Assembly: GCA_047623945.1 (NCBI GenBank)
Contig: JBLHOT010000122.1
Span: 1-8,940 of the forward strand
Reading direction: 5' to 3'
DNA from: Arcticibacterium sp047623945
GTDB taxonomy: Bacteria; Bacteroidota; Bacteroidia; Cytophagales; Spirosomataceae
DNA: 8,940 nucleotides
Shown here: in pieces, positions 1 through 7,144 of the stretch
Numbering within the stretch: the first letter of the stretch is position 1
Layout of the letters: every line of letters starts with the position of its first letter
The notes under the pieces: model-generated
What the model was told of the DNA's origin: nothing
The model's input: the letters and a program-made list of their open reading frames with translations, nothing else
Database searches by the model: none
Made by a program: the position numbers and the translations under genes

Positions 1-829
1 TGTTCGACTTTTCTGCATGAAAAATCTTCAATTTAAAAAAGGCCATACCAATTAACATGAAGCTCAAAATGTCCCATGGCCACATTCTGTACATAAACGT
101 AGTCTGCATAAATTGGTTATCTTCTACTTTTGCTAACATCACATCAAAATAGTTTGACTGCAGCCTACCAGCCACATTTTCGCTTATTTTATCTGCTGTA
201 TGTTTTATTTGTTGTTTTGTAAAGGCATCTAGCTTCCCCTCCTGCTTTTCAGTTAAAGTGGAGCCTGCATCTTTAAGTGCTTGCATTTCCATACCCACAT
301 CTTGTATTTCTTTGGCATTTTGATAATCACTGACATACCATAGGGCTCCACACAAAAGCAAGACGCCCGCACAACTAAAAAGAGTTTTAACGCTTGCGTT
401 TCTAAACGGAAAGAGCGTCAAACCTAAAAGTGCATAAGGATAAAGAATATCTCCATCCCATAGAAAGACATAGACATTGATAATTCCAAAAAGAAGCAAC
501 CAAAGCGTCCTTCTGTAATAAATATCGGCCGTTTTTATACCTGCACCACTGCTTTCCAAACGAGAGGTTAATAAAATAACACTTGCCCCAAAAAGCAATG
601 TAAACAAGCCACGCATTGTGCCTTCAAAAAGCATATTGTTCATGATCCAAACATCGAGATTCAGGCCATCAGCTCCACCTCAAATAGTTGGGTCTTCATA
701 GGCCATAGGCAGCCCCATACCGTTAATATTCATCAATAGTATTCCTAAAAGGGCAATGCCTCTTATGACATCTAAAGAATTTATTCGGTCCTGCTGAACG
801 GTTGGTTTAAAGGAGCTTTCGGGGTTCAT
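1..829 (-). pseudogene. DUF418/YeiB-family multi-pass membrane protein, interrupted by an in-frame TGA and cut by the window edge
   Basis: Reading from ATG 829-827, codons 18-34 give SLDVIRGIALLGILLMN, the N-terminal signature of DUF418 (YeiB-like) membrane proteins. Family members are often annotated as putative transporters, but their role is not established. Codon 50 is TGA (680-682 on the plus strand). The frame then stays open without another stop to base 1, so about 275 codons are visible and the C-terminal end lies outside. After the stop come the family-typical MNNMLFEGTMRGLFTLLFGA, several hydrophobic helices (for example around LWLLLFGIINVYVFLW), and a polar, charged insert before a further helix. 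From memory of the family, a Trp is plausible at the stop position, so one TGG-to-TGA transition would explain it. Restart at ATG codons about 13-16 codons downstream would lose the first helix. It could be a true pseudogene or a sequence error. The family call is firm and functional loss is likely but unproven. Confidence 0.8.
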
Positions 830-1112
830 ACTAAGGTTTTTTCATGGTTATAATCACCCGAAAATAATAATAATTACATAAAAAAGAGAGTAGAAGGGCT
901 TTTCTTTAGCCAGTGGTAACTCAAAACGCCGCAATACAATATATTTTGTTTGGGTACACTTAATCCAGAAAACAATAGACTTTGTGGAAAGGGCATACAG
1001 TGGTTAACAATCCTTAGGATACACAATTTTGCCATTTATTAAAAGCCTATGTAACCTCTCCATTTCTGGCATTTAGCCTATTCAGACCTAGACCCAACCG
1101 AATTAAATGAGA

Positions 1113-1895
1113 TTATAGTGCCAACTTTATTTTTATAAACACTTTTCTCATAATTAAAGTAACCATAACATTGACCACTAAGCCCAACAAAAAGGCATTG
1201 CCTATACTCATGATTGGCAACAGATGAGCTTGAAGATATAGGAAAGTGGTAAAGCCAAAAATGCCTGTATAGAAGCCAATAAATAATGTTCTGACCTGGG
1301 TAATCCCTTGAGTATAATGAACAAAAATGGCCAACACTGCAGTCATGATAGGGAATGGCGTTAAAATGCCGCTCCAAGTAGGGCCTAATAAATCTGCAAA
1401 ATACGTGATGCCAATTACAAAGGCAGTTATGAATATCATTCTGAGCACTATTTCAAACCGAAGGTTTCGTGCCTTGTCTCTGTTTAACACTTTCACATGA
1501 GGGAAATATTTTAGACTCAAAATGATGAGGAAAAGAGTAATCACAAACCAAACATTAACATTGACAAGGGACGTTACGTTTTCAATCAAGGCCCCAGTAA
1601 GTAAATATGTAGTGTAGCCTGCCAGTACACTTGTGAATATATTATACTTCTGACCTACGAGTATATACGTAATACAAAAGACTACCCATGAAATAATTCC
1701 AACCAAAACGCCTGGGATGGCCGTTTGTGCAAATTCAGAACCTTGTTCGATAGCAATAAAGAATAAGATTGGCCCGCCTACCCAAGGCAAACTTGCAATT
1801 ACTCCACCTAAACCATTACCCCACTTTCTGCTAATTAATGTTACACCAGCTATTACTGGTGGCATCATTAGTAGCTTTATCCAAAAGGTATCCAT
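1113..1895 (-). CDS. Integral membrane protein of unknown function with an internal duplication
   Basis: This 260-residue protein is almost entirely hydrophobic, with roughly eight predicted membrane segments and no signal peptide or soluble domain. It consists of two related halves joined by a charged linker (about residues 132-148). Residues 7-70 align without gaps to residues 152-215 at an offset of 145. Shared positions include G17/G162, T19/T164, G26/G171, G31/G176, P37/P182, Q51/Q196, G52/G197, T58/T203, G62/G207 and G66/G211. The first half carries the pattern LPWVGGPILFFIAIEQG, which resembles small GlpM-like membrane proteins. I know of no proven substrate. A transporter-like role is inference from the repeat architecture. 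The start is ATG with no Shine-Dalgarno, and the stop is TAA. It lies 89 bp downstream of the flavin monooxygenase gene on the same strand, so co-transcription is possible but unproven. Confidence 0.82.
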   Translation of the reverse strand: MDTFWIKLLMMPPVIAGVTLISRKWGNGLGGVIASLPWVGGPILFFIAIEQGSEFAQTAIPGVLVGIISWVVFCITYILVGQKYNIFTSVLAGYTTYLLTGALIENVTSLVNVNVWFVITLFLIILSLKYFPHVKVLNRDKARNLRFEIVLRMIFITAFVIGITYFADLLGPTWSGILTPFPIMTAVLAIFVHYTQGITQVRTLFIGFYTGIFGFTTFLYLQAHLLPIMSIGNAFLLGLVVNVMVTLIMRKVFIKIKLAL

Positions 1896-1984
1896 GCCGC
1901 AAAGATGTGAGGAAAATCTCTAAAGTCTAAACAACATGTTTGTTAAGCATATTTGTCCAATAAGATTTTAATCATTTCTGGCTT

Positions 1985-2977
1985 TTATCCATGAGATAAA
2001 GCCTCTTTTAGTATGGAAAATGATTTCAATTTAGCTTCCAAATCAAAAATATGAGTAGCAACCATAAGCTCATCTATTCCAGTATCATCTATGAAAGATG
2101 AAATATCCTTCCTAAGCGTTTCTTTACTTCCGAAAAACGAACAGGAAAGCATGCTATTTACAGCGTTTTTTATTTCTGGAATTTGATAAGCTTCGGGTAA
2201 GCCATGGGGAGGACTTAGCGGCTTCCTTGTGTTCGTGATAATTCCTATAAATAAACTAATTAAACTATTGAATAGATCACTTGCTTCCTGATCGGTGTCC
2301 GCCGCAATTACATTCACACAAGCCATCACTTTAGGTTTGGCTAAAACGGCTGAAGCTTTGAAATTTTTACGATATATATTAATAGCAGTGAGGAGTTGTG
2401 CTGGAGCAAAATGGGAAGCGAAAGCATAAGGCAAGCCCATCTCAGCAGCCAAGTAGGCACTATCTGTGCTCGAACCTAGAATCCAAAGGGGTATTTCCAA
2501 CCCCTCTCCAGGAAAAGCTCTAACTTTTGCATTTCGGTTATCCGAGCTAAAATAAGTTTGTAATTGCCTCACATCTTCAGGGAAGTTCTGAGCTGTATTC
2601 TGATTTCTTCTTAGTGCCATAGCCGTAAGTTGGTCAGAACCAGGAGCTCTCCCTAAACCCAAATCTATTCTGCCCGCATACATCGTTTCTAAAGTCCCAA
2701 ATTGCTCGGCAATAACTAAAGGACTATGATTAGGCAGCATTATCCCTCCAGAACCAACACGAATACTTTTTGTTTTTCCAGCTATATGACCAATAAGAAC
2801 CGACGTGGCAGAACTGGCTATATACGCCATATTATGATGCTCTGCCATCCATAAACGCTGGTATCCTAACCCTTCTATGTGTTGGGCAATTTTCACAGTA
2901 TTTGATATAGCAGACCTATGATTTCCACCTTCCAGAACAGTGGCTAATTCAAGAACAGATATGGGTATTTTTGTCAT
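1985..2977 (-). CDS. LLM-class flavin-dependent oxidoreductase (luciferase-like monooxygenase, YhbW-type)
   Basis: This is a complete 330-residue cytoplasmic enzyme of the bacterial luciferase superfamily, expected to use reduced flavin (FMNH2) and oxygen. The physiological substrate is unknown. Subfamily landmarks are in order: PISVLEL near the N-terminus (5-11), WMAEHHN (43-49), the strand and loop PNHSPLVIAEQFGTLE (82-97), GRIDLGLGRAPGSD (102-115) and WILGSS (165-170). These fit the single-component group that includes E. coli YhbW (luciferase family oxidoreductase, group 1). The length is normal for the group. The C-terminal segment IDELMVATHIFDLEAKLKSF (301-320) matches the family's closing strand and helix. 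The start is ATG without a Shine-Dalgarno and the stop is TAA. The gene sits 141 bp downstream of the broken DUF2200 gene and 89 bp upstream of the duplicated membrane protein gene. No pathway can be read from these neighbours. Confidence 0.93.
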   Translation of the reverse strand: MTKIPISVLELATVLEGGNHRSAISNTVKIAQHIEGLGYQRLWMAEHHNMAYIASSATSVLIGHIAGKTKSIRVGSGGIMLPNHSPLVIAEQFGTLETMYAGRIDLGLGRAPGSDQLTAMALRRNQNTAQNFPEDVRQLQTYFSSDNRNAKVRAFPGEGLEIPLWILGSSTDSAYLAAEMGLPYAFASHFAPAQLLTAINIYRKNFKASAVLAKPKVMACVNVIAADTDQEASDLFNSLISLFIGIITNTRKPLSPPHGLPEAYQIPEIKNAVNSMLSCSFFGSKETLRKDISSFIDDTGIDELMVATHIFDLEAKLKSFSILKEALSHG

Positions 2978-3076
2978 GTTGTTAATCGGATATAGTATAA
3001 AACCTTACCTTTACTTAGAAAGTTTCTATGCCATTTCAAGAATTGAAGGATGGAGCACTTATTAATCAATGACAAT

Positions 3077-3093
3077 TCAGAAACTATTTCTGA
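3077..3093 (-). terminator. Small hairpin downstream of the DUF2200 pseudogene, possible weak terminator
   Basis: A perfect 7-bp stem (TCAGAAA/TTTCTGA) with a 3-base loop starts about 25 bp past the DUF2200 stop codon on the minus strand. Only a weak, interrupted T-rich stretch follows it, so it is a poor intrinsic terminator and may be incidental. It lies in the 141-bp gap before the flavin monooxygenase gene. Confidence 0.2.
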
Positions 3094-3118
3094 GGGCAGT
3101 CTACGTCATTTTCGTTCT

Positions 3119-3476
3119 TCATATAACTCTCAAAATCTTCCCCATTTTACGGCCTTTAGCCAACTCGTCCACCAGTTTATCTAAATATCTAACTTTCTGA
3201 GATAATGGGTTTTCAATATCTTCTACTCGATAGCCACAAATGACACCCCATATTAAATGAGCATTGGCATTTAAAGATGCCATCTGAAAAAACTCTTCAA
3301 AGGTTACTCTCTCTTCTATAAGCTCTTCCAGTCTTCTTTTCCAAAACCAGTTAGCCATTCCATAACCTGATGCAATTCTAATATTGTTCTACCTTTCTTC
3401 TTCACTTTTTCCACATAGTTTGGGTATACGAAGGCAAATATCATTTTTTTGCAATTCGTTCATCTTGATTATTCAT
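3119..3476 (-). pseudogene. DUF2200-family protein gene broken by two frameshifts
   Basis: Three adjoining frames together give one DUF2200 protein of the usual size (about 118 residues, function unknown). From ATG 3476 the first frame reads MNNQDERIAKK and stops at TGA just after a run of seven A (plus-strand T at 3444-3450). The second frame continues with MIFAFVYPNYVEKVKKKGRT and EWLTGF, then stops at TAG (3316-3318). The third frame carries LEELIEERVTFEEFF, GVICGYRVEDIENPL and VRYLDKLVDELAKGRKM to TGA at 3119. Five bases separate the GCA codon from the ATG of frame two. Eleven bases (3342-3332) separate GGTTTT from the CTG that resumes the family pattern. Each gap lacks one base. The ATG at 3358 would give only the C-terminal 79 residues with an out-of-family beginning, so I do not treat it as the gene start. 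The gene begins 61 bp after ThuA on the same strand. A double assembly error in A-runs is the main alternative. Confidence 0.85.
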
Positions 3477-3537
3477 AAAGTGTTTTTACCTAAATTTCTT
3501 CAAAAAATCACTAAGGTTGACCAATGACTTCCACAAT

Positions 3538-4389
3538 TTACTCAGAAACCAAATCTATAGCATGCTCCAAAACTCGTAGATAATCTGGATTTTCAAATGT
3601 AGCTGCCGTGTGGCCAGGTGCCACATAAATAGCTTTCCCCTCTCCAACTTTCATTTTCCAGATGTTAGGGTGAAATGCTCCCATTCCCCAGTTTTTATCT
3701 TTTATCCAAAGCAAATTCCCATTCGGAATTATCTTATTTCCATCCATGGCATAAAGAACTTTTGCTCCTTTTTCCCGAGGATCACTATTAAAAATGTACC
3801 ATTCTTCATTAAGGTAAATAGAGGCCGGTAATCTTAATTTGGCAAGGCTATCTACACAGCCTTCTAAGTTTACAGCAGCTTCTTGAAGTTGTGGTTTTAA
3901 AGGATGGTGTGAAAACGTGGTACCTAAAACATGATCATAATACCAAGCCCAATGGTGGGAAAAATCGCCTGCCGCATGAATACCCAAAAAGCCGCCCCCA
4001 TTTTGTAAATAAGATTGAAAATCTGCTCGCTGCTCATCTGTGAGTACTTTGCCAGAAACATTATTCCATATCACAGCGTCAAATTTTGCCAACTGCTCGG
4101 CATTAAAAACCCCTGCTTCATCTGTTTCATAAATAAACCAATCATTCACAGCAGCCATTTCTTTGAAGGCTTTCTTGCCTGCCACAATAGCCTCCTTATG
4201 GTTAAAGCCGTTGGTTTTAGAAAATAGCAAGATTGCCTTTTTGCCTTCTTCAAAACTTATTTCAGGAATTTCTGTCTCGTAAAATGGGATGCCATAAGAG
4301 ACTCTGTACAGAAAATAGCCGGCAAAAAGGGCAAATGCTAAGAATAGCAATCCAACACCAACACTTATACGTTTAAGCCATTTTTTCAT
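3538..4389 (-). CDS. ThuA-domain protein with an N-terminal membrane anchor
   Basis: The product has 283 residues. Positively charged MKKWLKR is followed by a single hydrophobic helix (about 9-28), giving either a signal anchor or an uncleaved export signal, so the rest is probably periplasmic. Residues from about 52 to 280 form a ThuA-type, glutamine-amidotransferase-like fold. Visible family features are LLFSKTNGFNHKEAI (54-68), FDAVIWNN (103-110), NGGGFLGIHAAGDFSHHWAW (130-149), the EEWY block (195-198) and APGHTAATFENPDYLRVLEH (257-276). ThuA proteins are linked to trehalose or other sugar use, and in Bacteroidota they often occur alone or fused to carbohydrate-active modules. The exact reaction is not established. 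The start is ATG after an A-rich leader without a Shine-Dalgarno, and the stop is TAA. The gene diverges from the HDAC-family gene across 84 bp and is followed on its own strand by the broken DUF2200 gene. Confidence 0.9.
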   Translation of the reverse strand: MKKWLKRISVGVGLLFLAFALFAGYFLYRVSYGIPFYETEIPEISFEEGKKAILLFSKTNGFNHKEAIVAGKKAFKEMAAVNDWFIYETDEAGVFNAEQLAKFDAVIWNNVSGKVLTDEQRADFQSYLQNGGGFLGIHAAGDFSHHWAWYYDHVLGTTFSHHPLKPQLQEAAVNLEGCVDSLAKLRLPASIYLNEEWYIFNSDPREKGAKVLYAMDGNKIIPNGNLLWIKDKNWGMGAFHPNIWKMKVGEGKAIYVAPGHTAATFENPDYLRVLEHAIDLVSE

Positions 4390-4434
4390 TTTTAGTGATT
4401 TAAGGGTTTAATGGTGTTTCAAATTACTCTTTTT

Positions 4435-4467
4435 TTGACAAAAATAAGGGTCTGGTATTTAGCTTTG
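4435..4467 (+). promoter_or_regulatory. Candidate Bacteroidota-type promoter for the HDAC-family gene
   Basis: TTG at 4435-4437 and TAGCTTTG at 4460-4467 match the Bacteroidota primary sigma pattern TTG-N17-23-TAnnTTTG with a 22-base spacer. The predicted transcription start falls at about 4472-4474, on or next to the chosen ATG at 4474, so the transcript may have almost no leader. The consensus match is visible; promoter activity is inferred. Confidence 0.45.
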
Positions 4468-4473
4468 TACTCC

Positions 4474-5376
4474 ATGCTAAAAATAGCTTACTCGCCCATT
4501 TACAAATACGCCTTGCCAGAAGGCCATCGGTTTCCGATGGATAAGTATGAACTTATTCCAGAGCAACTCCTTTATGAAGGCACGGTGCAAGAGACTAATT
4601 TTTTCCACCCGACAGCTCTTTCTGATGGAGAGATCTTATTGACCCATACACCTGAGTTTTTACAGAAGTTAAACACACAAACACTTTCAAAAAAAGAGAT
4701 TAGGGCCATAGGTTTCCCGATGTCCAAAAAATTGATTGAGCGTGGCCGCCATATAGCAAATGGCACTTTAATGTGTGCCAGATACAGCATCGATTATGGC
4801 GTAGCCATGAATATTGCCGGAGGCACTCACCATAGCTTTGCCGATCGTGGAGAAGGCTTTTGTATATATAACGATATAGCCATTTCCGCCAATATCCTTC
4901 TCAAAGAAGGCACTATTAAAAAAGCTTTGGTGGTAGACTTAGACGTTCATCAGGGTAATGGCACTGCCAAAATATTTGAACATGAACCTCGTGTTTTTAC
5001 TTTCAGTATGCATGGAGCAAAGAATTACCCAGGAAGAAAAGAAAAAAGTGATTTGGACATTGGCCTGCCAGATAAAACCAAAGATGCCATTTACCTCAAA
5101 ACGCTAAAAGAAACATTACCAAGACTTCTGGAAACCGTACAGCCAGACATTGTTTTTTATCTCTCTGGAGTAGATATTTTGGCTTCTGATAAACTAGGCA
5201 GGCTATCCGTTTCTATGGCGGGATGTAAGGAGCGGGATAGGTATGTTTTGCAAACCTGTAAAGATGCCAATGTTCCCGTTTGCATAAGTATGGGGGGCGG
5301 CTACTCCCCTGCCATAAAAGATATCATAGAGGCTCATGCCAATACCTTTAGAATGGCCTCCGAGATTTATTTTTAA
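4474..5376 (+). CDS. Histone-deacetylase-family (class IV/HDAC11-like) zinc amidohydrolase
   Basis: This 300-residue cytoplasmic enzyme has the arginase/deacetylase fold and all expected active-site elements. They are GGTHHSFADRGEGFCIYND (116-134) with the His119-His120 dyad, DLDVHQGNG (155-163) with zinc ligands Asp157 and His159, the SMHG loop (178-181), SGVDILASDKLGRLSVS (231-247) with third ligand Asp234, and MGGGYSP (273-279) with catalytic Tyr277. The FCxxND pattern points to the class IV-like bacterial branch. Such enzymes remove acyl groups from N-acyl-lysine or small acyl-amines; the substrate here is unknown. I chose ATG 4474 because MLKIAYSPIY begins the family's first strand. An in-frame ATG at 4411 would add 21 residues atypical of the family and would lie upstream of the candidate promoter. 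The gene diverges from ThuA and converges on the barrel gene with 65 bp between stops. A diverged C-terminal copy survives at 6838-6993. Confidence 0.94.
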   Translation: MLKIAYSPIYKYALPEGHRFPMDKYELIPEQLLYEGTVQETNFFHPTALSDGEILLTHTPEFLQKLNTQTLSKKEIRAIGFPMSKKLIERGRHIANGTLMCARYSIDYGVAMNIAGGTHHSFADRGEGFCIYNDIAISANILLKEGTIKKALVVDLDVHQGNGTAKIFEHEPRVFTFSMHGAKNYPGRKEKSDLDIGLPDKTKDAIYLKTLKETLPRLLETVQPDIVFYLSGVDILASDKLGRLSVSMAGCKERDRYVLQTCKDANVPVCISMGGGYSPAIKDIIEAHANTFRMASEIYF

Positions 5377-5441
5377 CTAGATTAATTACTTTTCTTTAAA
5401 AACTACAACCATAGTGCCACCTAAACTTGGTTGACTAATCC

Positions 5442-6632
5442 TTAAAATGCCTCCCCTGTATAGATATAAAAAGCCTGTCCCTCCTTAGTAAAGCCTACAT
5501 CAAACCTTATGAAAATGTCCTTTTTCGGAAATATGAGAACCCTGAGTCCAACTCCTCCAGCAGGCAACATTTCATTGAAAGTAAATTGAGATATCTTCGA
5601 TTGTACCGAACCCATAGATAAGAAAGCAACACCACCAAACCGTTTACTAAAACCAAAAGGAAGGAATCGGTATTCTACTTGTGCGGCTAAATAATTCTGA
5701 TCACGGAATCTGCCATAATAATAGCCACGCATCATACTCTCGTTACCAAGCAATGCCATCATATTAAATGGCGTACTTCCTTTTACAAAGAGCCCATAAA
5801 GCTGGGCGGCCAGCACCTGATTTTTACGAATTGATTTGAAATATCTTATGTCCAGATTGGTACTGGAAAAAACAAAGTTATTCCCAAAGTTTCTACCATA
5901 ATTCAGAAAAGCCACTTCTGCAAAAAAACCATCTCGTACGTTTAGTGCATTATGCCGGCTATCATAGACCAATCCCAAGCCTAATCCTAAATTACTTGAA
6001 CCCTCTATTCCTGGAATAGAGCCGGGAAGTTCACTCAAATGCTCTATACTAGTATTGGATACTCTTTGAAAATCTAGTTCAAAACCACCAAAAAAATTAT
6101 TGGCAATACGGTGCAAAACACGTTCTCTTACCGCCAAATAATCTGCACCAATCAATTGTTCATTCGCCTTTAAGGCATCAATGCCAATTCCGTAATATTG
6201 GAGGGGAAATCGCTGAGCCTTAAGCTTTCCAAGAAAGAACCATTTATCCTTATCCGTGTATAAAAAGTGCTCAAGAAAGCCTCCATATTGTTTGTTTAGG
6301 GTTATAAAACCGAAGGATTGTATCTCACTTAGCCTATTAGAACTGTCATTTTTTGCTCGATACAACTTTAAGGCTGATGCTCCAATTTCCCAACTAGTCT
6401 CAGGTGTATATGCTAGTGTAGGATAAAAGAAGTACTTAGAACCATCCCCTTCTTCATTTAGCCATTTATTGAAGAGTCGTTTAGTGAGTCCCTCTTTTTT
6501 CGAAAGACTATCTTTTTGTGAAAAAGCTGAAATGGCTGGACAAAACATGACCAACAAAAAAGCTGACCAAAATAAAGGGCATTTTTTGCTACAAATAATG
6601 TTTTTCAAAACAACTTCAATTTGGCATTTCAT
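5442..6632 (-). CDS. Omp85/BamA-TamA-type outer-membrane beta-barrel protein without POTRA domains
   Basis: Starting at ATG 6632 the product has 396 residues: a signal peptide with a lysine-bearing N-region and hydrophobic core LFWSAFLLVMFCPAISAFSQ, then a short polar segment and an outer-membrane barrel. In numbering from this start, the Omp85 barrel signatures are VYDSRHNALNVRDGFFAEV (222-240) and GNESMMRGYYYGRFRDQNYL (296-315), the latter holding the conserved RGY of the L6 loop. Alternating aromatic strands lead to a C-terminal Phe, as expected for barrel insertion. There is no room for POTRA domains, so it is a stand-alone surface-antigen-type barrel and not BamA itself. Its transport or lipid role is unknown. 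An in-frame TTG at 6647 could extend it by five residues, but ATG is preferred because it directly precedes the signal peptide. No partner gene is adjacent. Confidence 0.88.
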   Translation of the reverse strand: MKCQIEVVLKNIICSKKCPLFWSAFLLVMFCPAISAFSQKDSLSKKEGLTKRLFNKWLNEEGDGSKYFFYPTLAYTPETSWEIGASALKLYRAKNDSSNRLSEIQSFGFITLNKQYGGFLEHFLYTDKDKWFFLGKLKAQRFPLQYYGIGIDALKANEQLIGADYLAVRERVLHRIANNFFGGFELDFQRVSNTSIEHLSELPGSIPGIEGSSNLGLGLGLVYDSRHNALNVRDGFFAEVAFLNYGRNFGNNFVFSSTNLDIRYFKSIRKNQVLAAQLYGLFVKGSTPFNMMALLGNESMMRGYYYGRFRDQNYLAAQVEYRFLPFGFSKRFGGVAFLSMGSVQSKISQFTFNEMLPAGGVGLRVLIFPKKDIFIRFDVGFTKEGQAFYIYTGEAF

Positions 6633-6653
6633 CTTAATCTCTAACAATCACTT

Positions 6654-6661
6654 CAAAAATA
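6654..6661 (-). promoter_or_regulatory. Possible -7 element upstream of the outer-membrane barrel gene
   Basis: On the minus strand TATTTTTG matches the Bacteroidota -7 form TAnnTTTG and lies 21 bases ahead of the ATG at 6632, which would give a short leader. No TTG sits within 17-23 bases upstream (the nearest leave about 10 or 27), and T-rich DNA makes chance matches common. Confidence 0.25.
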
Positions 6662-6753
6662 AACTTGAAATCAATAATAGTCATTTAACAATAGCTTTGG
6701 GGGCCTAAGATTAAAACCCAAAATGGACATAATAATTTCAAAAAAGGCATCCT

Positions 6754-7056
6754 TTTTCATGAAGTAGCTGTAGTTATTAGAATTATTCTTGCAAATCCAA
6801 AAGAATTGCAAAGACTGTTTCACAGAAAGTACTGGCATTTCAATCAGTTAAATCTGCTCATTTACAAATATCCAAGGCCATTAAGCATAAGCTTTGGGGC
6901 GGTTACTCTTTTGACATAAATGACATCATAGAGTCTCATATGAATACTTTTAGGGCAGCTTCGGAGATTTATTCAAAACTAGTAAAACCTTAATGCTACG
7001 ATTTAAATACAATTCTGTTTACGCTTGATTCTGTCCCATGTTCTTTTCATGAAGTA
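6754..7056. repeat. 13-base direct repeat flanking the HDAC relic
   Basis: TTTTCATGAAGTA occurs at 6754-6766 and again at 7044-7056, with the HDAC relic between the copies. The core TTCATGAA is itself palindromic. Flanking bases differ. It could be a rearrangement scar, a binding site or chance. Confidence 0.4.
6838..6993 (+). pseudogene. Decayed C-terminal fragment of a second HDAC-family gene
   Basis: In frame with TAA 6991-6993 the bases encode GGYSFDINDIIESHMNTFRA, then ASEIYSKLVKP. The intact enzyme at 4474-5376 ends GGYSPAIKDIIEAHANTFRM, then ASEIYF. From the shared GYS to EIY, 18 of 24 residues and 54 of 72 bases match by direct count. Seven codons in that block differ only synonymously, so the copies diverged under protein-level selection before decay. 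Upstream, FQSVKSAHLQIS (6838-6873) aligns with LQTCKDANVPVC of the enzyme. Between the blocks, the expected ISISFGGGYS is disturbed by an apparent extra A near 6883 and a missing G near 6896-6899. The zinc-binding core is absent and there is no usable start codon, so it is a relic. It ends with six residues (SKLVKP) not present in the intact copy. It probably comes from an old tandem paralogue or a transferred homologue, not a recent duplication. Confidence 0.82.
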
Positions 7057-7144
7057 ATAGCCAAATTTTTACCTGAATTAATATTAAATCCTGAAGACTC
7101 TTTTTGTAAATTACGCTACTTACAACCCTCCAAAGACTATTAGA

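Larger units (their letters stand above)
6633..7144. other. Gene-poor stretch between the barrel gene and the polysaccharide deacetylase gene
   Basis: This 512-bp stretch has no intact gene. It holds a possible minus-strand promoter at 6654-6661, an HDAC C-terminal relic at 6838-6993, and a 13-base direct repeat on either side of that relic. The relic's frame is open from 6781 but has no ATG ahead of the homologous part. Another open frame overlaps 6710-6837 but gives nothing I recognise. From 6994 to 7144 I see only AT-rich leader DNA for the next gene, with no promoter matching the Bacteroidota consensus. Confidence 0.7.

Noticed and set aside
830..1112. Possible small gene or RNA in the 283-bp gap before DUF418
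   Set aside because: No frame with protein-like content, no tRNA-like fold, and no promoter matching the consensus was found.
1717..1923. Plus-strand open frame inside the duplicated membrane protein gene
   Set aside because: Antisense shadow with no recognisable protein features. The same applies to open frames at 1078-1377, 3610-3831, 4015-4227, 4572-4790, 6469-6708 and 8308-8499.
1061..1982. CATTTCTGGC found at 1061-1070 and 1973-1982, just past two consecutive minus-strand genes
   Set aside because: Ten bases in AT-rich DNA with no hairpin or T-tract is most likely coincidence.
3119..3358. A free-standing 79-residue protein starting at 3358
   Set aside because: Its first ~10 residues are the out-of-frame reading of family sequence, and the missing DUF2200 N-terminus lies directly upstream in the other two frames. 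It is the tail of the broken gene.
3440..3452. Programmed -1 frameshift as the normal expression mode of DUF2200
   Set aside because: The A7 site is formally suitable, but a second, non-canonical break downstream would also have to be bypassed, and as far as I recall the family is normally encoded in a single frame. Kept only as a testable alternative.
4411..4473. Upstream ATG for the HDAC-family gene
   Set aside because: The added 21 residues do not resemble the family, and the region holds the best promoter candidate.
6633..6647. TTG start for the outer-membrane barrel protein
   Set aside because: ATG at 6632 is in frame, directly before the signal peptide, and a more usual start.
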